Shown: positions 13,637-21,848, numbered from the stretch's first letter. The stretch is DNA of 35,937 nt from Oscillibacter valericigenes (GCF_021531315.1 NZ_JAFBIQ010000022.1:1-35937); one strand, 5' to 3'. Program-made: numbers and translations. The notes: a model not told the origin generated them from the letters alone.

Positions 13637-15094
13637 ATGCAAACGCTTTGGAACCGCACTTCCCCGCTCCCTGCCTATCCGCGGCTGGAGGAAAACCTGC
13701 ACAGCGATGTCGCCGTGGTCGGCGGCGGCATGGCCGGCATCCTGACCGCCTACGCCCTGCACGCGCGCGGCCTGCGCGTCGTACTGCTCGAGGCTGACCG
13801 CCTTGCCTCTGGCGTAACGGCGCACACGACCGCGAAGCTCAGTGCGCAGCACGGTATGTTCTGCGAGCGGCTGCTGCGGGACTTCGGGCTGCACCTCGCG
13901 CGGCAGTATATGCGCGCAAATCTCGACGCGGTGGAGCAATTCCGCGCGCTGGTGCGGGAGAAGAATATCAACTGCGATCTTTGCGACGAGGACGCCTATC
14001 TCTACGCCGCACCGAACGGACCGAACCTCGCGCGGGAGTATGAGTGCGCACTGCTGCTCGGCGCTCCTGCACGGCTCACAAGGCCCGAGGGACTGCCCTT
14101 TCCCGTGCGCGAAGCGGTCTGCTTCGAGCGGCAGGCGCGCTTTTCGCCGCTGCGCTTTCTTGCCGCGCTGCTGCCGGGGCTGACGATCTATGAACGCTCC
14201 CCCGTGCGCGACATCCGCGGCCACGCTGTCCGCTGCGACGGCGGCACGGTCACGGCGGAGCAGATCGTCGTCGCCACGCACTTCCCCATGTTAGAGCGCT
14301 GCGGGCTTTACGGCCTGCGGCTGCGGCAGGAGCGCTCGTATCTTCTTGCGCTGACCGGCGCGCCGCCGCTTTCCGGTATGTGGCTCGACGCGGGCGCGGC
14401 GGGCTGGAGCCTGCAGCGCAGCGGACGCTATCTGCTCCTCGGCGGGAGCGCCCACCGCTGCGGGGAAAACCGCGGCGAGAGCTACGACGCGCTGCGCGCA
14501 CAGGCGCGGCGGCTCTTCCCCGCTGCGCGGGAGGCCCTTGCGTGGTCGTCACAGGACTGCATGACACTCGACGGCGTGCCCTACATCGGTCCTTATGCTT
14601 CCTCCGCACCTTTTCTCCATGTTGCCACAGGCTTCGGCAGGTGGGGCATGAGCGGCAGCATGGCCGCCGCCAATCTGCTCACGGCACAGCTCACCGGCGG
14701 TCGATACCCCTACGCCGACATCTTCTCGCCCCAGCGCTTTTTTCCCTCCGCGTCCATCTCCGCCTTTTTGGAGGGCGCGGGCTACGCCGTGCGCGGCATC
14801 GGACGGCGGCTGTTCGTCCCGGCGCAGACCGCCGCGCGGGACATCGCACGCGGCCACGCGGGCATCGCGGCGTGGCAGGGCAAAAAGTACGGCGTCTACC
14901 GCCACACGGACGGCACGCTCTACGCGGTGGACATCGCCTGCCCGCACCATGGCTGCGAGCTCACCTGGAATGACGACGAGAAATCGTGGGACTGTCCCTG
15001 TCACGGCTCACGCTTCGACTACACGGGCCGTCGGCTCGCTGAGCCGTCGAAGGCCGCGCTCCGTCCCTGCACGGACTTCCCGCAGGAGGTGTGA
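13637..15094 (+). CDS. FAD-dependent oxidoreductase with C-terminal Rieske domain, 485 aa
   Basis: The N-terminal DAO-type FAD domain carries the dinucleotide motif VAVVGGGMAGILTAYAL (about residues 25-41), with the second conserved segment SGVTAHTTAKLSAQHG. A substrate/FAD C-terminal segment includes DGVPYIGPY and VATGFGRWGMSGSMAA. The last about 100 residues are a Rieske [2Fe-2S] domain: C435-x-H437 (CPHHGC) and C453-x2-H456 (CPCHGSRF), both pairs intact. This fusion architecture is common in Firmicutes, usually annotated as a glycine/D-amino-acid oxidase-like protein; the physiological substrate is unknown. GGAGG lies seven bases before ATG 13637. It stands alone, closed by a terminator. 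No signal peptide is evident, so it is probably cytoplasmic. Confidence 0.9.
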   Translation: MQTLWNRTSPLPAYPRLEENLHSDVAVVGGGMAGILTAYALHARGLRVVLLEADRLASGVTAHTTAKLSAQHGMFCERLLRDFGLHLARQYMRANLDAVEQFRALVREKNINCDLCDEDAYLYAAPNGPNLAREYECALLLGAPARLTRPEGLPFPVREAVCFERQARFSPLRFLAALLPGLTIYERSPVRDIRGHAVRCDGGTVTAEQIVVATHFPMLERCGLYGLRLRQERSYLLALTGAPPLSGMWLDAGAAGWSLQRSGRYLLLGGSAHRCGENRGESYDALRAQARRLFPAAREALAWSSQDCMTLDGVPYIGPYASSAPFLHVATGFGRWGMSGSMAAANLLTAQLTGGRYPYADIFSPQRFFPSASISAFLEGAGYAVRGIGRRLFVPAQTAARDIARGHAGIAAWQGKKYGVYRHTDGTLYAVDIACPHHGCELTWNDDEKSWDCPCHGSRFDYTGRRLAEPSKAALRPCTDFPQEV

Positions 15095-15100
15095 AAAAAA

Positions 15101-15124
15101 AGCGAGCCGGGCGGCTCGCTTTTT
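15101..15124 (+). terminator. Terminator of the FAD/Rieske gene
   Basis: AGCGAGCC-GGGC-GGCTCGCT followed by TTTT; an A-run on the other side makes it usable by the convergent minus-strand gene too. Confidence 0.85.
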
Positions 15125-15167
15125 GCTCGGAAATTTTCGGTTTTAACGGAAATGCGCGGCACTGCCG

Positions 15168-16016
15168 TTACGCCTCGACCGCCTTGGGCAGCTCCTCATC
15201 CTCCGCCGCGCCGTTTTCGGTCAGCTCGGGGTGCTTGAGGTAGCGGCGCAGGCTCTGGCAGAAGAGCGCGTACTCATGCCCGGTACAGATGCGCTCGTCC
15301 ATCACGACCGAGAGCGGCAGCAGCCGCTTGCGGTATTCGCCGTTGAGGTAGTTCGCCACAGGCTTGCCCATGCACACGAACACGCCCGTCGTGCCGAACT
15401 CATAGCAGTGGTGATAGATGGCGTTGGTGTTGATGCTGGCGAGGTTGGTGATGAAAAGGCTTGTGTGGAAGGGGCTGAGGTCGATGACGGCGCGCGGCAG
15501 CAGCCCAAAATGGTCGAGAAATCTGACAAAGCCGACCACGAGCTTCGGCAGCACAGGCAGCGAGAACATGAAGTTCGCAAAGCGGTCGGTATTGTTGTTG
15601 TGCTCGCGCCGCTGGTTGAGCGCCACCGCGTCCTCGATCTTGCGGTTAATGGAGATGACATCGTCACCGTCCTCGAAAAAGACCTTCACGCTCGTCTCGT
15701 CCGGCGTGCCGTCCGCGCGTGTTTTGAGGATGACAAAGCTGACGCAGAAGTGGTTGCGCTGATAGATCTTCGAGTTCATGATGAAGCGGTTGATCTTCGG
15801 GTTTTCCTGATATGCCTTGAAGTAGGCCGCAAGGATCAGCGCCATGTAGGAGATGCGCACGCCCTCTCTGCGCTTATCATGGATGAAACGGCGCAGCGGC
15901 TCCATCTCGGCGTACTCGGTGATGTAGTTCTGCGCGTCGTAGCGGCGCGGCATGATATAGGGGATCGCTGAAACAATGGCGCTGGTGTTTCTCACTCTTG
16001 TCCCGTCGGGGCGCAT
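15168..16016 (-). CDS. Stand-alone 2-oxoacid dehydrogenase E2-like (CAT-fold) protein, 282 aa, probable pseudoenzyme
   Basis: ATG 16016 (MRPDGTRVRN) is preferred: GAGGGTG lies six bases upstream, although an in-frame GTG exists at 16025. The whole length resembles the catalytic domain of E2 acyltransferases: ISYMALILAAYFKAYQENPKINRFI near residue 60 and CYEFGTTGVFVCMGKPV near residue 207. There is no lipoyl domain and no peripheral-subunit-binding domain. The E2 active-site motif, normally D-H-R-x3-D-G, reads DERICTG here, so the catalytic His and Asp are replaced. It therefore should not act as a normal acyltransferase. No E1 or E3 gene is nearby. A structural or regulatory role, or a different chemistry, is possible. 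Soluble; single-gene unit, divergent from serC. Confidence 0.75.
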   Translation of the reverse strand: MRPDGTRVRNTSAIVSAIPYIMPRRYDAQNYITEYAEMEPLRRFIHDKRREGVRISYMALILAAYFKAYQENPKINRFIMNSKIYQRNHFCVSFVILKTRADGTPDETSVKVFFEDGDDVISINRKIEDAVALNQRREHNNNTDRFANFMFSLPVLPKLVVGFVRFLDHFGLLPRAVIDLSPFHTSLFITNLASINTNAIYHHCYEFGTTGVFVCMGKPVANYLNGEYRKRLLPLSVVMDERICTGHEYALFCQSLRRYLKHPELTENGAAEDEELPKAVEA

Positions 16017-16204
16017 TTCCGTCACCCTCTTTCTTCTTTCTTCGCAAATATTTTACACGTTCTTAGCAGATCACGCAACCTCTATTTTTCTGAATTCTTT
16101 CGTTTTCCTTAAGGCTGCCGCTTTGTTTTTTTCAAGCCGAACGGGAAAACGCTCACTTTTTGTTTCGTTGACAAAAAATCATTCAGGTCATTTCTTTTTT
16201 TCTA

Positions 16205-16233
16205 TTGATTATCCAAATAAGCTGTACTATACT
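16205..16233 (+). promoter_or_regulatory. Promoter of serC-serA
   Basis: TTGATT (16205-16210), 17-base spacer, TATACT (16228-16233). The serC ATG at 16301 follows about 60 bases after the expected start. The surrounding 16.03-16.30 kb is AT-rich and otherwise shows no gene; no T-box or riboswitch fits the short leader. Confidence 0.7.
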
Positions 16234-16300
16234 GTATTTGTTAAATCAGGCAAAAGCTGTCATTTTATCCAAAAAGAACAACGATCAGGAGGAAACAACT

Positions 16301-17389
16301 ATGAAGTACAATCGCACCTATAACTTCTCCGCCGGCCCCGCCATGATGCCCGAGCCCGTGCTGGAGGAGATCCGTGACGAGATGATGAACTACCGCGGCA
16401 GCGGTATGTGCGTCATGGAGATGAGCCACCGCTCCAAGGTCTTCCAGCAGATCATTGACGAGGCCGATGCCGACCTGCGCGAGCTGATGGGCATTCCCGA
16501 CAACTACAAGGTCCTCTTCATCCAGGGCGGCGCTACCCTCCAGTTCGCGGCTGTTCCCTGGAACCTGATGAAGAACGGCAAGGCCGTCTACATCGACACT
16601 GGCGCGTGGTCCAACAAGGCCATCAAGGAGGCCAAGAAGTACGGCGAGGTCATCGTGGCCGCCTCCTCCAAGGATAAGAACTACACCTATATTCCTGATT
16701 GCTCCGATCTCGACATTCCCGACGATGCCGACTATGTCTACATCTGCGAAAACGAGACCATCCACGGTGTGACCTGGCAGAAGCTGCCCAACACCAAGGG
16801 CCACATCCTCGTCTCCGACCAGAGCTCCATGTTCCTCTCTCAGCCCTGCAATGTCAGCGACTACGGTATGATCTACGCGGGCGTGCAGAAGAATGTCGGC
16901 CCTGCCGGTATGGTCGTCGTCATCATCCGCGAGGATCTGATCCGCGAGGATCTCGATCCCAAGATGCCCATTTATATGCGCTACGACACCCACGCCAAGA
17001 ATGGCTCCATGTACAACACCCCCAACTGCTGGGCCATCTACTGCTGCGGCAAGGTGTTCAAGTACCTCAAGAGCATCGGCGGCCTCGAGGAGATGCACAA
17101 GCGCAACGTCGCCAAGGCCAAGGTCATCTATGACTTCCTTGATTCCTCGAAGATGTTCAAGGGCACCGTTGAGCCGGAGTTCCGCTCCCTGATGAACATT
17201 CCCTTCGTCACCGAGTCCGCCGAGCTGGACGCCGAAGTCGTCGCCGCCACCAAGGCTGCGGGCTACGACAACCTCAAGGGCCACAAGAGCGTCGGCGGTC
17301 TGCGCGCGAGCGTTTACAACGCCATGCCCATCGAGGGCGCCGAGGCGCTGGTCGAATTCCTCAAGAAGTTCGAGGCTGAGCACAAGTAA
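16301..17389 (+). CDS. serC: Phosphoserine aminotransferase, 362 aa
   Basis: PLP enzyme converting 3-phosphohydroxypyruvate and glutamate to phosphoserine, step two of serine synthesis. Starts MKYNRTYNFSAGPAMMPEPV; the substrate-binding segment GMCVMEMSHRSKVF and FIQGGATLQFAAVPWN are typical of SerC. The PLP lysine is K197 in YAGVQKNVGPAGM. AGGAGG lies eight bases before ATG 16301. Length is standard. serA follows 35 bases later, so the two make an operon. Codon choice is strongly C/G-ending with few rare codons, consistent with high expression. Confidence 0.97.
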   Translation: MKYNRTYNFSAGPAMMPEPVLEEIRDEMMNYRGSGMCVMEMSHRSKVFQQIIDEADADLRELMGIPDNYKVLFIQGGATLQFAAVPWNLMKNGKAVYIDTGAWSNKAIKEAKKYGEVIVAASSKDKNYTYIPDCSDLDIPDDADYVYICENETIHGVTWQKLPNTKGHILVSDQSSMFLSQPCNVSDYGMIYAGVQKNVGPAGMVVVIIREDLIREDLDPKMPIYMRYDTHAKNGSMYNTPNCWAIYCCGKVFKYLKSIGGLEEMHKRNVAKAKVIYDFLDSSKMFKGTVEPEFRSLMNIPFVTESAELDAEVVAATKAAGYDNLKGHKSVGGLRASVYNAMPIEGAEALVEFLKKFEAEHK

Positions 17390-17424
17390 GCTCATTGAAT
17401 AAAATATTTAAGGAGAATTTCGTT

Positions 17425-18330
17425 ATGCGTATTCTTGTTACTGACGGTATGGATAAGACCGCGATGGCCGAGCTGAAGGCGCAGGGCCACGAGGTCGTTG
17501 AGCAGTTCTATGAGCCCGCCGAGCTCGGCAAGGCTCTGCGTGACTTCGATGTCGTCGTCGTCCGCTCCAAGACCAAGGTCCGCGCGGCGCAGATCGACGA
17601 GGCCAAGGGCAGCCAGCTCAAGCTCATCATCCGCGGCGGTGTGGGCGTTGACAACATTGATGTCGACTACGCCAAGGCCGCCGGCATCGATGTGAAGAAC
17701 ACCCCGCGCGCCTCTTCCGAGTCCGTCGCCGAGCTGGCCATGGGCCATATGTTCTCCTGCGCCCGCTACATTTCCCACGCCGGCTACACCATGCGCAACG
17801 GCCAGTGGGAAAAGAAGGCCTATGGCAAGGGCATCGAGCTTTGCGGCAAGACCCTCGGCGTAGTCGGCTTCGGCCGCATCGGCCAGAAGCTCGGCGTGAT
17901 GGCCAAGGCCATCGGCATGAACGTCATCGCCTTCGATATTTTCCACATCCCCGGCATCGAGGAGCAGCTGGGCATCCCCTATGTCGAGATGGACGAGCTG
18001 CTGGCGAAGTCCGACTTCATCTCCGTCCACGCACCTGCCGTTGATGGCGGAGCCCTGATCAATGCCGAGCGCATCGCCAAGATGAAGGACGGCGTTGTCA
18101 TCATCAACACCTCCCGCGGCACCAATGTCGACGAGGCCGCTCTGCTTGCCGGTCTGGAGAGCGGCAAGGTCCGCGCTGCCGGTCTCGATGTGTACGCCGA
18201 CGAGCCCGCCAGCAACAAGGCGCTCTACTCTCACCCGATGGTCTCCTGCACGCCGCACATCGGCGCCGCCACCGTCGAGGCGCAAAAGCGCATCGGCATG
18301 GAGATCGTGGACATCATCTCCAAGATGTAA
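17425..18330 (+). CDS. serA: D-3-phosphoglycerate dehydrogenase, short form, 301 aa
   Basis: Oxidises 3-phosphoglycerate with NAD in step one of serine synthesis. The NAD-binding motif is GVVGFGRIGQKLG (G148-x-G150-x2-G153). The catalytic triad residues of the D-2-hydroxyacid dehydrogenase family are present: R231 (NTSRGTNVDE), E260 (DVYADEP) and H278 (TPHIGAAT). At 301 aa it lacks the C-terminal ACT domain used for serine feedback in long forms, so allosteric control by serine is not expected. ATG 17425 has AAGGAG nine bases upstream. Second gene of serC-serA; no serB is in the window. Confidence 0.93.
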   Translation: MRILVTDGMDKTAMAELKAQGHEVVEQFYEPAELGKALRDFDVVVVRSKTKVRAAQIDEAKGSQLKLIIRGGVGVDNIDVDYAKAAGIDVKNTPRASSESVAELAMGHMFSCARYISHAGYTMRNGQWEKKAYGKGIELCGKTLGVVGFGRIGQKLGVMAKAIGMNVIAFDIFHIPGIEEQLGIPYVEMDELLAKSDFISVHAPAVDGGALINAERIAKMKDGVVIINTSRGTNVDEAALLAGLESGKVRAAGLDVYADEPASNKALYSHPMVSCTPHIGAATVEAQKRIGMEIVDIISKM

Positions 18331-18351
18331 TTTTCGCTCCAAACGAGCAGC

Positions 18352-18380
18352 AAAGGGAAGCCCTTTCGGGCTTCCCTTTT
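18352..18380 (+). terminator. Terminator of serC-serA
   Basis: AAAGGGAAGCCC-TTTC-GGGCTTCCCTTTT, a perfect hairpin with T-tail. Confidence 0.9.
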
Positions 18381-18440
18381 GTCATACTCACCCTGCCTTA
18401 TTCATAGACTGCACCAACAACATACTTTGAGGTGTACGCT

Positions 18441-19058
18441 ATGGAAAAAAGTCAGAACTATGTGGAGCTTTGGGGCGTCGCCGACGCTGCGCCTGTCTTT
18501 TCGCACGAAAACCACGGTGAGCGCTTCTACCGCTTTCCGCTGCGTGTGGAGCGTCTGTCCGGCCAGAGCGACCTGCCGCTCATCCTTGCGCCCTCCGCCC
18601 TGCTCGGGCGCGTCGAGATCACGGAGGGCACGCCGCTGCGCGTGATCGGACAGCTCCGCTCGTTCAACAACCGCAGCGGACACGGCAGCCGCCTTGTTAT
18701 CTCCACCTTCGCCCAGTCCATCGAGTCGGGCGACGGCGGGCACTTCAACCGCATTTTGCTCACGGGCGTACTCTGTAAGCCGCCGACGCTGCGGCGCACG
18801 CCGCTCGGGCGCAGCATCTGCGATATGATCTTAGCGGTCAACCGACGCTACGGGCGCGCGGATTATCTGCCCTGTATCGCGTGGGGGCAGGTGGCCGCGC
18901 AGGTCGCGCAGATGCAGGTCGGCGACCGCCTGACGCTCGAGGGGCGCGTGCAGAGCCGCACCTACCTCAAGCAGACGGATGAGGGCAGCGAGGAGCGCAC
19001 CGCCTATGAGGTCTCGGTGATGCAGCTGCTGGAAGAGGAAGAAGACGGGACGCCCTGA
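18441..19058 (+). CDS. Tandem OB-fold single-stranded DNA-binding protein, 205 aa
   Basis: The C-terminal half (about residues 100-190) is a clear SSB-type OB fold: NRILLTGVLCKPPTLRRTPL, SICDMILAVNRRYGRADYLP, CIAWGQVAAQVAQMQVGDRL and LEGRVQSRTYLK. The N-terminal half (about 1-95) repeats the same layout more loosely (YVELWGVADAAPVF ... GTPLRVIGQLRSFNN). Both halves being OB folds makes a double-headed SSB. The C-terminus is acidic (LLEEEEDGTP) but lacks the classic DDDIPF tip used to recruit partner proteins. ATG 18441 follows TTGAGG by eight bases. It is a single-gene unit. It is probably an accessory SSB used in repair or recombination rather than the replicative SSB; this is inference. Confidence 0.8.
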   Translation: MEKSQNYVELWGVADAAPVFSHENHGERFYRFPLRVERLSGQSDLPLILAPSALLGRVEITEGTPLRVIGQLRSFNNRSGHGSRLVISTFAQSIESGDGGHFNRILLTGVLCKPPTLRRTPLGRSICDMILAVNRRYGRADYLPCIAWGQVAAQVAQMQVGDRLTLEGRVQSRTYLKQTDEGSEERTAYEVSVMQLLEEEEDGTP

Positions 19059-19079
19059 AGCGGCGGCCCGTCTTTTTTT
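19044..19079 (+). terminator. Terminator overlapping the 3' end of the SSB gene
   Basis: GACGGG pairs with CCCGTC with an inner CGCC/GGCG helix, then seven T (19073-19079). The stem begins inside the last codons of the gene. Confidence 0.8.
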
Positions 19080-19134
19080 GGGCCTTTCCCACAAACCTCC
19101 CCTCACTTATTTATAAAATTTATCAACCAAAGGG

Positions 19135-19163
19135 TTTACAAGCCGCATTTGTCATGTTAGAGT
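19135..19163 (+). promoter_or_regulatory. Promoter of the hydrogenase operon
   Basis: TTTACA (19135-19140), 17-base spacer, TAGAGT (19158-19163). ATG 19213 follows after a leader of about 45 bases. I see no clear Rex-type dyad. Confidence 0.6.
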
Positions 19164-19212
19164 GTAAAATTGTGATGTTGTACGATCTCAATACAGAAAA
19201 AGGATAAGGAAA

Positions 19213-20007
19213 ATGGCAAGAATTTTCATGCTCAAGGGCGACATCGAACGCCCCGGCCATGTGGATATCCCCGAGGAAGCGACCACCCTGCGCGAGGTCG
19301 TGGAAAAGCTCGGCGGCGGCATGGCGAACGGAAAAAAGTGCAAAGCCGTGCAGATCGGCGGGCCGAGCGGCGGTCTTCTGACCGCAGAGCAGCTCGACCT
19401 CCCGCTGCACTTCCAGCAGCTCAAGCCCTACGGTGTGCGCCGCGGCGACAGCGTGATCACCGTGCTTGACGAGGATCGCTGCATGGTCGATGTCGCCTGC
19501 CGCTTCATGCAGTACACGCAGACCGAGTTCTGCGGCAAGTGCGTTTCCTGCCGCGAGGGCACCAAGCGCATGAACGAGCTGCTGTGGGCACTGCGCAACT
19601 ATCATCTGAGCGAGGAGGACTTCTCCCTGCTGCTCGACCTCGGCGAAATGATCTCCGTCACTGCCTTCTGCAACCTCGGCAAGGGCTCGTTCTCCACGCT
19701 GCAAAGCGCGGTGAAGTATTTCCCCGGGGAATTCCGCGACCATCTTGCAGGCCACTGCCCGCTGTGCGAGCGGGATACCCGCTACCCCATCCAGCCGGGC
19801 GACCTGCCCTACAACCGCATCCGTCTGATCGTCGACCCCGAGGTCTGCCGCGGGTGCAGCAAGTGTGCGCGCAACTGCCATGCCGACGCCATCACCGGTG
19901 TCATCAAGTCGCCCTTCTCCATCGACCCGGAGAAGTGCGTGAAATGCTATACCTGCATCGAGGCCTGCCCCTTCGACGCGATCAGGGAGGTGGAGATCGA
20001 TGGCTAA
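19213..20007 (+). CDS. Hydrogenase-associated NuoF-like iron-sulfur protein lacking the NADH/FMN domain, 264 aa
   Basis: Electron-transfer partner of the [FeFe] hydrogenase encoded next. Domains in order: an SLBB-like segment (about 1-90), the NuoF 4Fe-4S domain with C107-x2-C110-x2-C113 (CGKCVSCREGTKRM) and C153, a CPLC pair (C182, C185), and a 2[4Fe-4S] ferredoxin domain with C212/215/218/222 and C242/245/248/252. Full-length HydB/NuoF proteins are near 600 aa and begin with a thioredoxin-like part plus a Rossmann-like FMN/NADH domain; both are absent here. It therefore probably cannot take electrons from NADH directly and may work with ferredoxin or another unlinked subunit. It overlaps hydA by eight bases. 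Confidence 0.88.
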   Translation: MARIFMLKGDIERPGHVDIPEEATTLREVVEKLGGGMANGKKCKAVQIGGPSGGLLTAEQLDLPLHFQQLKPYGVRRGDSVITVLDEDRCMVDVACRFMQYTQTEFCGKCVSCREGTKRMNELLWALRNYHLSEEDFSLLLDLGEMISVTAFCNLGKGSFSTLQSAVKYFPGEFRDHLAGHCPLCERDTRYPIQPGDLPYNRIRLIVDPEVCRGCSKCARNCHADAITGVIKSPFSIDPEKCVKCYTCIEACPFDAIREVEIDG

Positions 20008-21700
20008 GGGCATTATGTATGTGGACAATATCCGCGTGGAGTTCGACGGCGAGCCGAATGTGCTGGAGGTTTGCCGCAAGGCCGGCGTGGAGATCCCCAA
20101 CTTCTGCTTCCACTCCGACCTGTCCGTCTACGGCGCGTGCCGTATGTGCATGGTCGAGGAGGAGGACACGGGCAAGATCGACGCCGCCTGCACCATGCAG
20201 CCGAAAAACGGTCTGCGCATCCGCACCAACACAGCGCGGCTGCTCAAATACCGCCGCATGATCATCGAGTTGCTGCTTGCCGCGCACTGCCGCGACTGCA
20301 CCACCTGCGAAAAGAACCGCTCCTGCCGCCTGCAGGAGATGGCGATCCGCTTCGGCATCCACCGCGTCCGCTTCGACGACACGCGCGAGCACATCAGCAC
20401 AGACTTTTCCAGCCCTGCTATCACGGTGGACCTCAATAAGTGCATCCTCTGCGGCGACTGTGTGCGTGTGTGCCATGAGGTACAGGGCGTGAGCAACCTG
20501 CACTTCGCCGGCCGCGGTCCCGAGCTGCACATCGCCACCACGGGCAACAAGCCCCTGAGCGAAACGCACTGCGTCAGCTGCGGTCAGTGCGCCGCCGTGT
20601 GCACCACAGGTGCCATCACCATCAAAAACGACATTGGCCCCGCGTGGCGGGCCTTGCAGGACCCGCAAAAGCGCGTCGTTATCCAGATCGCGCCTGCCGT
20701 GCGCGTCGCCATCGGCGAGGCCTACGGGCTTCCCGCGGGCGAGAATGTGCTCGACAAGCTCGTCACCGCGCTCAAGATCATGGGCGCGGACGAGGTGTAC
20801 GACACCATCTTCGGCGCGGACCTCACCGTGCGCGAGGAATCCGCCGAGTTCCTGCGTCGGCTCGAGACCGGCGAAAACCTGCCGCTGATGACCTCCTGCT
20901 GCCCGGCGTGGGTGAAGTATGTGGAAAACGAGCGGCCGGAGTTTCTCAAAAACCTCTCCACCGCGCGCTCTCCCATGCAGATGTTCGCCTCCGTACTCAA
21001 GGAGAATTACCGCAAGAAGGATGCGGCGGACGGCCGCACGACCTTCCACATCGCCATCATGCCCTGCACCGCCAAGAAGGTAGAGGCGCGCCGCGAGGAA
21101 TTTCGCGACGCGAACGGCGTGCCCTGTGTCGACCTTGTGCTCACCACGCAGGAGGTCGTGCAGATGATGAAAGAGTCCGGCATCCGCTTCCAGATGCTGG
21201 AGAAGGAGTCTCCCGACCTGCCCTACGGCATGGGCAGCGGCGCGGCGGAGATCTTCGGCACCACCGGCGGCGTGACCGAGGCGGTCATCCGCTGCTGCAC
21301 GGCCGACAAGAGCAAGAATGCCCTGCGCAGCATCGAGCACAGCGGCATCCGCGGCACCGATCCCATCCGCTTTGCCGAGGCCACGGTCAACGGACGCGGC
21401 GTGCGCGCCGCCATCGTCCACGGACTCGGCAGCGCGGCGAAGCTGCTCGATCAGATCAGCAGCGGCGAGGTGCAGGTCGACCTCGTGGAGGTCATGTCCT
21501 GCCGCACCGGCTGCGTCGGCGGCGCAGGCCAACCCTACGCGCTGATGGCGAAGAAGCTCCAGCGCGCCCAGGGGCTTTACGAGATCGACCGCAGCGCCAT
21601 GTTCAAGCGCAGCGAGCGAAACCCCGTCATCGACGCGATGTATGACCGCGGCCTTGCCGAGCGCGCACATGAGCTGCTGCATGTTGAATACAAGGACTGA
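20000..21700 (+). CDS. hydA: [FeFe] hydrogenase catalytic subunit, 566 aa
   Basis: Reduces protons to H2 or the reverse, disposing of electrons from fermentation. Domain order: [2Fe-2S] (C36, C47, C50, C64), the His-Cys3 cluster (H96, C100, C103, C109), 2[4Fe-4S] (C148/151/154/158 and C191/194/197/201), then the H-cluster domain. H-cluster motifs are intact: TSCCPAW (298-304, with the proton-relay Cys followed by the ligand Cys), MPCTAKK (354-360) and EVMSCRTGCVGGAGQP (497-512). This is the M3-type architecture of clostridial HydA. ATG 20000 overlaps the upstream gene, so the two are coupled in a 1:1 unit. The maturases HydE, HydF and HydG are not in the window. A terminator follows. Confidence 0.96.
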   Translation: MAKGIMYVDNIRVEFDGEPNVLEVCRKAGVEIPNFCFHSDLSVYGACRMCMVEEEDTGKIDAACTMQPKNGLRIRTNTARLLKYRRMIIELLLAAHCRDCTTCEKNRSCRLQEMAIRFGIHRVRFDDTREHISTDFSSPAITVDLNKCILCGDCVRVCHEVQGVSNLHFAGRGPELHIATTGNKPLSETHCVSCGQCAAVCTTGAITIKNDIGPAWRALQDPQKRVVIQIAPAVRVAIGEAYGLPAGENVLDKLVTALKIMGADEVYDTIFGADLTVREESAEFLRRLETGENLPLMTSCCPAWVKYVENERPEFLKNLSTARSPMQMFASVLKENYRKKDAADGRTTFHIAIMPCTAKKVEARREEFRDANGVPCVDLVLTTQEVVQMMKESGIRFQMLEKESPDLPYGMGSGAAEIFGTTGGVTEAVIRCCTADKSKNALRSIEHSGIRGTDPIRFAEATVNGRGVRAAIVHGLGSAAKLLDQISSGEVQVDLVEVMSCRTGCVGGAGQPYALMAKKLQRAQGLYEIDRSAMFKRSERNPVIDAMYDRGLAERAHELLHVEYKD

Positions 21701-21732
21701 GGGGCGCATCGGCCGCCTGTCCGCCAAACAGT

Positions 21733-21764
21733 AAGAAATAAGGGCTTTTGCCCTTATTTCTTTT
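21733..21764 (+). terminator. Terminator of the hydrogenase operon
   Basis: AAGAAATAAGGGC-TTTT-GCCCTTATTTCTT followed by TT; a 13-bp perfect stem. Confidence 0.85.
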
Positions 21765-21774
21765 CGTAAAGTTC

Positions 21775-21803
21775 TTGACAAGCCCCCTTCTTTTCATTAA
21801 AAT
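21775..21803 (+). promoter_or_regulatory. Promoter of the LysR-type gene
   Basis: TTGACA (21775-21780), 17-base spacer, TAAAAT (21798-21803), just after the hydrogenase terminator. The start codon is at 21849. Confidence 0.75.
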
Positions 21804-21848
21804 ATTTGAAGAATTGTTCAATTTTTTTGAAATTGGAGATACATACAA

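Noticed and set aside
16234-16300. T-box or serine riboswitch before serC
   Set aside because: Only about 60 bases lie between the promoter and the start codon, and no terminator hairpin or T-box sequence is present.
16265-17395. Minus-strand frame of 376 codons opposite serC
   Set aside because: Mirror frame of a highly codon-biased gene; rich in Leu, Gly, Val and His repeats with no motif.
19081-19212. Rex-type redox operator before the hydrogenase operon
   Set aside because: AT-rich segments exist but no TTGTTAA-N4-TTAACAA-like dyad could be found.
19982-21781. Long minus-strand frame (about 600 codons) opposite hydA
   Set aside because: Antisense to a hydrogenase with every cluster ligand intact; no ribosome site and no recognisable domain.
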